Assembly: GCA_039621445.1 (NCBI GenBank)
Contig: CP154956.1
Span: 80,224,474-80,288,473 of the forward strand
Direction of reading: 5' to 3'
DNA length: 64,000 nucleotides
Origin: Euglena gracilis
Lineage: Eukaryota; Euglenida; Euglenophyceae; Euglenales
The position numbers were made by a program, and so were the translations under genes. The notes under the pieces were generated by a model. It did not search any database. It saw only the letters and a program-made list of their open reading frames with translations, and was not told the DNA's origin. This document shows, piece by piece, positions 45,821 to 57,800 of this stretch. The first letter of the stretch is position 1; each line of letters begins with the position of its first letter.

Positions 45821-48800
45821 GATTTCAGACCCCTTGTTTTTCAAAAAGGTATGCCCTCGCTAAAGACCATTGCCAAACACCTTGCCGAGGTGAAACACAT
45901 GGGGAAGTTTGCAGCAGGTGGCCTTGCAGGTGAGCTTCCATTGTCCTGAGTGGTGCACATACTAGTCAAACCCCCCACGGTGATTTTGTCTGAACCCTGG
46001 TCTGTTTTCCAAACAAGCTGTGATGCAGATCGTGTTTGCTTGGTTTGTGCCTTCCAAGGGTTTTTTTTCCGTTCTCAGTCCATTTTTTGTTCTTCTGCGT
46101 GCTTTGTATTTGACTGATTCTCATGGGCAGTTAGGACAATGCTGGTGGTGGTTCAAGAACCTCGATGGGCTCAGTGGGTGGGTTTGGGGTTCAGGCTTCG
46201 AAGCTGGGGGGATACTGTGTTGTTGTTTTGTTTTGTTTTTTTGTTTTTTTTGCATTGGCGCGTTTTTTTTGCGGTCTTTGATTCGATTCCTCAGTCTTGG
46301 TGTTTTTGGCGCAGATGATGTTTTTTTTTCGAAACAGTGTAAAACAGCTGACAGAACATATATTTTAGAACATTCGTTTAAAGAACTTTTATCCAAAGAT
46401 AACAGATGAGTATGGCCTGTAAAAATGTATGTGTATATAGACCATATGCCTGTATGTGTGTGTGCATGTGTATACATGTGTATATGGACCATAAAAGGCT
46501 CCCCAGGCCATCTGGGAAGGTGGCATTTCAAGTGTACGTGTGCAGGCCTCTGCGCATGGGTGTCCAATTTTTGTTCTCTTTTTATTCCGTCATCTGGGCA
46601 TCGCTTGGATCCACCAGGGCTGTGGGTGGATCCCGTTGGGGACATATCCGTCCCCTTGACGGAGGAACAATCCCAAGCTCTGATCAGGGTTTTCTGAAGC
46701 AGGCTGATTGTTGACTCAGAAGACCCCGCCCCCAGGGGGGGGGGGGCATGCAATTGTTCCTGGTTTCCAGCTGCGACTCGCTGGGTGTGACTTTTTGGCT
46801 CTTTTTGATGGGTTTTGAGAGTGGCTTTTTGACCAAGTGGTGTAATCCAGTGCGAAGCACCGAAAATTTTGGCTATTTTGGCTTGGATCTTTGCCAATCT
46901 CAAAAGTTGGTGTCACCTTGGATCCAGCAAATGATTGGAATATTGGGGTTTGGAGAGGGTGTTTAAGGCAAACCTGAAAAAAAAATCGGCTCCAAAGCCC
47001 AGAATTTTCAAGTATTTCAAAATGAAGGGGAATGTGTGTTGTTGTTTTTTAAGTCCCTGAGGGGCTGGCAACCCCCCCCCCTTGGTGTCTTGAAGCTGAA
47101 GGGAACAGTCATTCATTTTTTATTTTTTCCCGCCAGGTTTGCCAAATTGTCCACCAGGTGGGGTCTTTTAGAAAGCCCAGGTATTGATTGCTGTTGGGGA
47201 GCGCGCACCCTACGGACGCGGAGAGGAAACCCTCGTTGACTCCCGTGTGCGGCAAACGTGGCAGCCGGGCAGTGGTACGCTTTGTTTATTGGTGTGTGAA
47301 ACTGACAGTTTTTGTGAAGCAGACCCCGATTTAAAAATTGCATGGTCCAAGAAAAGGGTTTTTTTAATTGCCCATGATGTAGCCACCCCATATCATACCA
47401 CCATTTAAACCCCCTGAACAATTTTGCACGTGTTTTGCATACTCAAGAAACTTTGCAGGCGGAAGACCAAAACAGATCCGTCCAAATAAGTTGCACCCCA
47501 GCAAGAAACGACGTGATAAAATGATGTTTTTGAGGCAGCGAATTTGAGGCAGCGAAGACAAAAAGAAATATCCAAATTGCTGCAATGTTTTGTTGTCTAA
47601 TGAACAAACGCCCAACTCCCTCGCCATTGTCTGCCGTTATTCTGACAAATCAACCATGTTGTAAAATTTTAAGGCTGCTTTGTGTTTGAGCTGTAGTTTC
47701 ACCGGTCAAGTTCACATTCATTTTGGATGAAGCATGAGGTGAGGGGTTTGTGCATTTATTGTGTGGAGGTTATTGGGGGACGTTTCTTGGGCTGTCCCAG
47801 CCTGAAGCCAATTCCTTCCGAATCGCATCCAGCTGCGCAACCCCAACTGGGAGACATCCTTGTCTCTTCTTGGAACCTGCTCATTTGTTTGGCACACACC
47901 TGCCCAACGGTTTTGTTTTATAATTGGGGCACCAACCGCCAACCTGGTGGACCCAACCTCTCTTTCTGGGGGAGGTTGAAATTTTGGGGTCAAATATTTT
48001 GGCACCTCGCGCCGAAAATTGGAAGACCCCTCTAAAGGGCATTCTCCCGCCGCCCTGGGGGGAGGGGTCAGGTTGTGACTCCCCTCCAGTCCTTTTTGAT
48101 CAGAGACTGTTGTTGGACCTTAAGGGAAAAAATCGTCGTGGACGTCTGCTTCAATTTGACAGTTTTTTTGTCAATTAAATCTAAGTTCTGACAACAAAAC
48201 TAACAGAGCCCTGCTTCTCAAGGAGGTGCCATTTCCAAGTGTGAGCAGAGCCCAACTTCCATTTGCTCGCACGCATTAAGCTGGAGGCAGGGCTTTCCGA
48301 CTGCTTTGTTTGTGTCTGTTTGCATTTTTCTTTTAATACCAATGGCCATCCCTTGGGGCTTTTGGGGCTTTTATTCCATTTCCCATTTCACTCCGTGAAA
48401 ATGGCATGTGCCCCAGTTTGCAACACACCCACCACACGTGGAAGATCCGTGGTCGTTGACTCCAAGATATGGGACGACCCCCCCCCCGGTTGTTGAGCGT
48501 GGGCCAAAAGTGGCCAAAAATGACCAAAGAGAGCCAAAGAAAAGCCCACGTGTGGACACTTTTTGGCCGGCCAAAAATGACCAAGAACAGCCAAAGGAAA
48601 GTTTATGTGTGGACAGTTTTTTTCCGGCCTCCCCCAGCCCTGTCTGCCGACCCCTGGGTCAGAGACAAATATCAGGGGCTGTTGGACAAGGGGGGATAGC
48701 AGCAGCAGTTGTTCAAAAAGGGTTCGAAATGGATGAATGTACACTGTATTTAGGTATCCCCAATAAAACTTTCAATATTTAGTCCTGTCTTGTAATACTT

Positions 48801-51800
48801 CCCCCTTCTTTTTTCTTATATTTTCAACCAAAGTTTCAAGCCAGCTCGTCATATTTTTTTCTGAAAATGCATGGGAGCATTCATCAAATAAAATGCAAAT
48901 GCAATGAAATGTTGTGAAAATGGGATATAACGAAGGGCACATTGTTCAGAAATCATAGAAAGTTAGAAAGTTTAGAAAAACTGTGTATACAGGGTTCTGG
49001 GTGGATGGAAACTGCTGCTTGTTTCCTCCCCGTTTAACCGCCTAACCATTTCAAAGTTTCTTTTTTTAAATTCAGAATGTCAGTCAAGTGATTTTATTCC
49101 TGCCGAACTGCTGTGCAGAGAAGGGAGTGGTGTACAAGGGAAATCATGCCTCTCGCGTTGATGGCCCTGGTGGCAACTAGGCTGCCCAGACCAGCCCGCG
49201 GATCTGCGGCTGTACCGCCTGCTCCTCTACGCCCCCGGCGACCACTTCGCTCTGCACCGCGACTCCGAGAAGGACGCCGGCATGTTCGGGACGGTAATCG
49301 TGCAGCTGCCATCCCGGTTTACGGGCGGCATCGCGGGTCCCCGCTTTATTTTGCACAGAGTGTGATCACCCAAACTTCCTGGAAAGCTCAGCATAGCAAC
49401 AGCAGGCCTAAGCCATATTGTGTGTGATCTGGTTTCATTTCAGTTGGATTTGTCACCCAAAGTATGAACCTTGAAGTGAATGCCTTCTTTTTTTTTCCAT
49501 TTATTTGCCTCCCTGGATGCCCACCTTTCGTTTGGGCGTTGTCGGGTTTGGTCAGCCGGGCCCCATGTGAATCAGGGACATCGCGGCATCGGGACAAATG
49601 CGTTCCAGCGGCGGTCCGACCGTGCCCTGGTCGTTCAGCATGGCGGGGAAACGCGCCGCTTTGACTGCACGTTGGAGGGGCTGTCCCCCTTCAACTGCCC
49701 AAGGCAAGCCTGCGGCTGGGCCAAATGAAGGCCAAGGAGTTGTAAAAAGGAATTCTTGCGGGGAAAAAAGTTCAAAAAAGACCAGAAAGGGTGATTTGTT
49801 GTTATTTTGGGCCGCACGGATTATCGAAAAATTTCGAAAGTTTTGAAAAAATAATACCACATTTTCATCTGTTGGTACACCATGATTTGTGTTTTGCCAA
49901 CTAATGAGTGCCCTCTTGCGCCGTTAGTCTGAAGGCTTGGAGATTTTTTTTCCACGCTCTGAAATGATGGCATCTGGAATTGTAAAAGTAACGCCATGGC
50001 AATTTTCATCTTTTTAGTTCTTCTATTTTATGAAAGCTGCCTTTTGTGTCCCTCCCCTTTGAAGGTTTCAGTGTTTTGTTCGAAAATAGTTTTTGATTTG
50101 GTTGATTTTTTTGAAAAGAAAACTCGGCATGATTGGTTTGATGGCATGTTCAAAATAGTGAGGTTTTCCACGTAATCCCCCAGAAAAGCCAACTGAGTGT
50201 ATTTTGCTCTCAATGGTTTGTATGAAAGCACAAAAGCAAGTTGGTGGGAGCTTTAGGTGGACATAGGAAAGCACGTCAAAAATGTTTATCTTTTAATGGT
50301 TCCTTTGGGAGTTTGCTCTGTGTGTTTGGCCATGTGTGTTTGTTCACCCTCATGGTTTGGATTTCAAAGCAAAAAAAAAATAACATTTAGCCCAGACAGT
50401 TTGGTTGAAGTTGAAGTTGAATGTAATGCAATCGGCAATCTCCACGTCATGCAATCTCTACCGTGAATTGCAAGGCTTACGTTGTGCTTGTTTCTTTGCT
50501 GCGTTGTATGCAGATTGTGAACATCAACTGGAGGAGGTGGCGTCTGGGTATCGGTTGGCACTGGTGTATTCGCTGTGCTGGAAGGGACCGCTCAGGGGAA
50601 TGTTCCAGAATAAAAAATACTCTGAATTATTCATTTTTCAGAAAGATGTAGGATTCAATTAGACGCCAATTGAAAAAAATGCTCTTTTTTATTTCAATGA
50701 GTTCTCTTGAAGGAATGCTTGCACGCACTTTGCAAAATGATGCCGAAACTGTGTCTGGCATAATTTTATTAATTGATAATTTTGTTTATTAATATGATGC
50801 ATATTGCTAAATATTTTTTAAAAAGTATGTAGTGTGTAAAGTTATATATAATATTATACATCTGACATGAAATATGAGATAAATGCTGAGTATTAATAAA
50901 TGGCACAATTTTATTAATTTGCCAGAAAACGGAAATGATGCTCTGAAAGGCTATCCGTAAAATCCAGGCTATAAAACAGGTGTATGCCGCAAGAGGCATG
51001 TAGTGTAGGGGATACACCATTAGCGTTTGGTGCTGAAGACCCCGGTTCGAGTCTGGGTGCCGCATCACATTCATTCATTTTCCCCCTTTTACAGGGTTTT
51101 GGTGTAAATTGGCCATATCTCGGGCTGGGCGGGGAGTTGCAGGAAATCAAAATACTGTTGGATATGGCGTTTGAAGGGCAACAATTTAGGTCTCTGGACA
51201 GTTTGCTTGATTTACCTTCATTTTCGAGATATTTGGCATTTCTCGATCTTTGGGCCCCCAAAAAAACGGCCCAAAACAGGCAGAAAATGGCCATTTCTCG
51301 GGCCAGGCGGGGAATGCCGGAAAGACCATAAAGGGAAGACCACAGGGCGTGGCGTTCTGAGGGCTTCAGTTGATGCTTTAAATTTTCAATTTCTCAAAAA
51401 TGAAGCGGAAGGAAAAAAAGTTTATGTTGAAAAAAATTATGTTTTTTATGTCCAAACATGTGCCAAAAACGGCCGAAAAAGCCTCAAAAAAAGAGGCTGC
51501 GGAATCAGGGATTAATTCTGGCCAGCCGTAGAGTCACCGGGAAAGCCAGGTGCCGTTGGGTAGGGCGTCGCACGGGCTTGAAATATTTTATTGGGCCCAT
51601 TGGACGATTCAGAGGCCTTGGGGAGTTATTCCCAAAGTTCACGTTTTCTTGCAGGCAGATAGACCTGTTTTTACGGTGCTTTTTTTTAACCTAGCTCCAG
51701 CAAACCGGGAAAAACTGGGGCCAGACACAAAACTAGGATTAACATAGGGGTTCGGAAGATGCCCGGGACGATGGCGGATATTTCTGTACGTGACAACTTC

Positions 51801-54800
51801 CCGAGGTGGGCGTCGGTTCATACCGGATAAGTTAATGCTCCCGAGGTGGCCCCAAGAGGGGGGGGGGGGTATTACCCACAAAGGGATAAGAGCTCAGCCA
51901 CCCCCGCCCTCAATATAGAACCTTTGCATAATTTTCGGACCATGAGATACCAAAAGCATCAAAGAGGGTCTCTGAAAAACATTTTTGAAGATAAAGCAAA
52001 TCAAATTTCAAATTGCAAACCATTTTAGATCTTTCACCAAGTCTGAAAGGATCCTGTCTCGCCGCTAACCTGAATTTAGTCAGGTTTCCATGTATGCCCT
52101 CCTTCTTAACCACTGAGCAAGAGTCATCCAACGTGTATAAAAGGACGTAACGTTCTGAGCCAAATATTTTGAGGGAAGAACCTGAACCCTAAATGCAAGG
52201 CGCCCCTGTGGCTAAACCTTTTTTATCAGACAAGGGTTTTTTTTTTGTGCGAAGGGGGGGGGCTAGGCACTAAATTTCAAGGGTTTTTACCTGATAAAAA
52301 AGTGGCATAAACCCATGCACCAGCCCCATATTTGCTTTGAATGGGTGCACACCCAGCCCATTACATACACATAATTCAATGTTTATGGGTAAATTCTCAG
52401 CCAACCTTTGAGGGTGTTATATGCCACTCCAAGAGTGGACAACTGGTCTCCCATTGGATGCTGCTGAGGTTTCGAAGCTTGGTTAGCCCAAGGTCCATCC
52501 TCCAACAGACCCCTGGGCTGCCTGGCAGAACTCTGCCAAGCGCTGCATCTCACTCGTCACACGAGCTGTGCCGTGTGCTTGGCGCTGCGATAACTGCCCG
52601 CAACTTGGCTGCCATTTTGGGGCTGGGTTGATCTCCCCGCAATGGGTCACCAAGATTTTGCGGTGACCCAACTTTAGGCAGCGCATCTCGCACTCAAGCT
52701 TTTTTTGGTCGATTTGCGCATTTTCACACATCGACCATTTTTTGATTTTGGCGCCGGCGTTGCAAGGGGTGAGAGTAGGGTTGTATGGGAAGCTCCGCAG
52801 ACATGAGGTAGGTAGTAGGGGGGGGTCCCCCCACCCCCACCCCCTAGTTTCGGAAGGGGGTCCCCCCCCTTTGCGGGGGCAAAAAAAATATTCCGGTGCT
52901 TCGCGCCAGGTGTGTATTTTAGGACCGTCTTGAGGCTCAATATGAAATTTTGGCAAAATGGCCAAAATTGGTCGAAAAATGGTCGTAACTCGGGCTAGGC
53001 AGGGAGTTGCGGGGAAATCAAAATACTGTTAGATAGGACATTTTAAGGGCTTCAATTTAGGCATCCGGACATTTCCTTTGATTCCCCACCATTTTTGAAA
53101 AATTTCAGAAAAATTGATTTTTCTTTGACCCCCCCAAAACGACCTAAATTTTCGGCGACCGAAAACTGGAGGTAGGAGAGGGGGTCCCTCCCACCCCCCC
53201 CCCTCCTCCGAGATTCCCATACAAGCCTGGGTGAGAGCGAGAGGCAACAGGATTGGGCAAAATACGAGCGGATTATCATTTTGGGCACCGGCTCTCCCAG
53301 GAGTTAGGTGTTTTTTGCTGTTTTTTTTTAGGTTGGAATGACACAAAAACCCCCAGACCTATCCCCCCAAAGTGGAAAAACACCGACAAAAACACCAAAA
53401 CCCCGGTACTGCTTTCCCCCATTCTCTGTGTGACAACTGCCAGCGCCAGGTGGTGCTCTGGAGGTGAGGTGGCAGGTCCGCTCCTTTGCTTGCTTTCTGA
53501 AGTTACGCGGCACGTTGTGGAGGTTTTTGAAATTGGTTACGAAAAGAGTGGAAGTGCACATGCCACATAAACAATGGACAGAAAGAAAACTCTGCTACTG
53601 GGGATTGATGAGGGGGATACAGAACAAAGGAGGATTGGCACCAGTTTCCTGTTGAATTCCGTGTCAAGTTGCCCATCAATGCCCCACTGGTGTATAAGAC
53701 TCTGTGGCACCCACACAGTAACGTAAATGATGTCGATGTGTGCAAATGCGCACACCGACCATTTCAAAACCAACCAAGAACCTCCTATGGAAGTGTATTT
53801 GGAGCTGGAAAATGAAGGTGACAACACCGTGATAGTACCTCCGTTGTATTCCTGTGGTTCTGGACCCCCTCTGTTGAATGGTGCTGGTATGTTTGGATGG
53901 TTGGTTTGCGCAAATGCGCACATCAACCAATCAAATGGTTGCTCTTCACATTTGTGGGCACCAATCAAAATTCTTTTTTTCGTTTTGAAGCTTTGGCAAC
54001 AGGGATTTCTGAAACAAGAGAAGGATCGCAACAGGAGGTGAGCAGATTGTGGAGGTGTTGTGCACAAAATGGAGGTGTTGTAGAGTATGTCTGAGAAGGT
54101 CGGATGAAGCGTGTCAGTGTATTGCATTACATGGTCCCATGAACACTGGGATTTCCGGGTCAGCGGACATATTCATGTTCAGCCAATGCACTGTAAACCC
54201 ACCCCAAATATAAAAACCCCCCAAATACAAAAAACCCCCCAAATATAAACCCCCCCTGAGGACCTTGAAATCCCGCCCGAATATAACCCCCCCCCCCTCT
54301 GGCGCAAAGCGCCGGAAGGAAAATTTTTCGACAAAATCTCTCCCGAAATTGTTGTTTTTGGCAGATTTGGGAGCACTTTTTACCAAAAACATGTGGAAAT
54401 TGCTCTTTTGCCTGAAAACTGAAATTTTTGGACCCCAAGGGTGGGCGTATTTGTGATTTTGGACCGAAAAAGTGACTGCTGGATCCCTCCCAGGAAGTTG
54501 ATTTTTCCGACCGAATATAACCCCCCCCCAAATATAAAACCCCCCCTCGGGGTCTTGAAATTTCCGCCCAAATCAGGCATTTGCTTAAGGGATTGCAGTA
54601 CCCCCCCCCGGGGGGGGGGGGGGGCTGGACTGCAGCTAGTCCAAATTTGGCTAGTGGGTTTTCTAGCAGCCCCGGGGGGGGGGGGGTCTGCTAGCAGGGC
54701 TAGCTAGTGGGGGGAAAAAATCCAGTGACCGGCGCGAAGCGCCGAAAATTTTTTTGGGACACCCAAAAATGGCCAAAAATGCCCGTTTTTGGCCATTTTT

Positions 54801-57800
54801 GGGATTTTTTGGAACGAAATCAGCCCAAAACCTGTTAAAAATTTCATTTTTCCTCTGGCGCGCAGAGGGGGGTCTAGCTAGTCCACTTTTTCCAGTGTCT
54901 AGCCGATTGGCTAGCCAGTACCCCTCCCCCCGGGGTACTTAAGCAAATGCCTGGCCCAAATATAAAACCGGGAGGGTTTTATATTTGGGGGGGGGTTCTT
55001 CATTTTCGGACTAAAATACTGGGGATGAAGGGCACTTCTAAACCCTGTCTTTCATGATGAAACCTGAAAATGTTTTTATTTTGAGGTTTCAGCGACTCAG
55101 AAATGGTTTTTCACAGCTTCAACTGCCGATGCCCAAATTCGGGCCGGCAGGCTGGTCCTTTTTTGTATTTAAGTTCTTCAGAACACCTCGCACTTGAGGA
55201 TTTCAAAACTCCGGTGGTGCCACACCCTCTAAATGGTACATGCATTAAGTTGCACAAGAGGTTGGTGTGCGCAGATGCGCAAACCGACCCAAAAGTCTGT
55301 TTTCGTGTTTTCACAAACCAACCACTTCAACAGTTTTACAAACACGTCAATTTTGGCTGGCACACGTTGGATTTTTCACGGTTACACAAACGGTTGGTGT
55401 GCACATTTGCGCACACCATCCATTTACGCCTTTGCCCACCCGACCACCAATTTCCCATACAGCCAAGTTTCAGGGTTTCAGGCTTGTGCAGTCAATATCC
55501 TGCGCTTATGAGACAGTCATTGCAGGGTTCAAAACACACCTGCTGGGTGTTGTGTATACCATATGCTGCGGTGATGCCTGCTCTTGGGCACCCTATTTGT
55601 CAAAGTCCCTGCTTTCACCTCCGCATCCTGGGGCACCACATCACATCCTGCTTCCATTTTTGGGTTTTTGGGGTCATATCTTGCTGTTTTCGTATAAAAA
55701 AAAATGTCGATGCACATCGACAAAGAAAAAAGCTTAAGTGCGAGATGCGCCGCCTAAGCCCAACCCCAACGTAGCTCACTGCGCCAATCCCACCCCCCCC
55801 CCCACACCCCGGGGGTGGCTGATGCTCTGAAAGTGGCACAGCTGGCACGGAAGAAGCAAAGGAAGGAAATGGTATATTGAACCAGGTGGTGTAGTGGAGT
55901 GCCCCCCAGGAAGTGGCTGACTTTTTTCAGAAATTTATTCAAATGCTTTTTGAGTGGAAAAATGCCTCCAACCAACGCCGGGTTGGTTTCTTTCATACCT
56001 ATCTTTGAGCAAGCTGGGGGCAGGGAGCAAACAGCAGACCTTTGTTAGGTCCAAGCTCCAGGGGGGATCTCTGAAAAGAGTGGCAAGTTGGGCAGTCCAA
56101 ATGTATTTTTATGGAAAAGGTATGAACCAATTTGGTTAGGCTAATTACTCGCAGATTTAGAATCATAAATCTAATAATAAATTTATAAAATAATGTTTTC
56201 ATGTGGTGACCCCCAGGAGGGCATTTTCCCCGAACAAACCCACCCATGTTTTGTTTTTTTAAAAAACCCACCTGTCACCTTCCCCCGGTCGGTGGCTCAC
56301 CCACCCACCCACAAAATATCTCCCAAAATTGGCTGAGAACCCTTGAAATAGAGTTTATCTGTCTCGCAAAAAGTATGAGAATGTTGACCCTGCAGAATAG
56401 TAATGAAAAGGGCACGCCCATTCTTTGGGTCAACACACAGGGATACGTCCATCCATCTTTTGTTGTTTTTCAGAATTCGGGAGCATACAATCACTTAGTC
56501 ACTGTCCCACCCCCCACCCCTGGGGGGGGGGGTGGCTTTTTCAGAGTGACTGACTGGTTTTTGGCCCGGACCCCCTCCTCCGGGGGGGGGGGGGTCATCA
56601 AAAAAAAACCACAAAAGTGACCCGGCGCCGAAGGCGCCGGAAATTTTTTTGGCTTTTTTTCATGTTTTCGGTCAAATATCTTTTGGATTCCAGAGTAGCC
56701 GACCCCCCCCCCGGGGGGGTAGTGGTGATTGGCTTCCCGAAAAAAAGTGATTGACTGGTTTTTGGAAAGTGGAGTGACCCCCCCCTCCCCCCCGGGGGTC
56801 GGTAAAAAATTGTATGTTCAGAGTGACAGCTTTCAAAGGTCGTGCAAACCCTTCAAGCTGATGGGATGCCAGTCAGTTCTGACGCTGCGACAGATGGCCG
56901 CCCTTTCTTCGTCCTCCTTGACCATGCCCGGGGATTGGTGGGACCAAATTTGGTGAATTAGCACCGGAACGTTTGGAGCAGCAGAACTCCCATTGACGTG
57001 TGTTCAGAAATGCTTCTTTTGGGTTTACTCGTATTTTCCAGCATCTGATGCCACGCGGATTTTGCGCGATATGTGCCGTTATTTTGTGGGTTTTTGTTGG
57101 TGTTATCGTTCAGCAATAATCGGGCACCAGGGGAAAGGCCGGGAGGCCAGATTTGAGTGGGTGGGGGGAGCAGGTTGCGCCACAAATTTCAGCAGGCCGT
57201 GTGTGGGAACAGCCCTGGGAACCTACGCAACCTATGCCAGCTAGTGAGGACCAAGTTTCCATTTGTGGGAAAGGCCGGCTGTTGGCTCTAAATTTTAAAC
57301 GTCGCACTGATGAGAATAATTGTGATTCATTTGTTTTTAAATTAACTCACATCTACCGGTTGAACTCGTTTTAAATAATCTCAATGACTAGAAATTGGCA
57401 AAAGTTTGCGATGGATCATGGATGTCTATTCGTGGAGCTGGAGGCTTGAAGGTAAAATTTAAGAAATTTGGGACTACATTTTTTCCTGACCAGCAAATGG
57501 GTCAGAAAAGCGCAAATTTCTCTGTTTTGCAGATGTACAAGTCCCAACAGTCTTTCGCAAAGCTCGGTTTCGCGCCAGATTTCTCATGCTTTTTTTGTCA
57601 GTGTTGCTATCCCCCAGTGTGCATTTATCCACGGCCAAACCAGCTCCCGGCAGCGCCTACACCGAGGCCACACTCGGGCACCATGGGGAGGATGCTTTGA
57701 AAGGGCGTGACCGTGCCATCGTGGTGCTTCTGCAAAGTGTGAGTGAAGGCCTCCCGGAAGATCAACAACTTGAGCAGGGATGAATTAGCTCATCCCAGTG

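Noticed and set aside
50994-51064. Functional tRNA-Gln(TTG)
   Set aside because: The acceptor stem has only about three of seven plausible pairs and there is an extra base between the D and anticodon stems.
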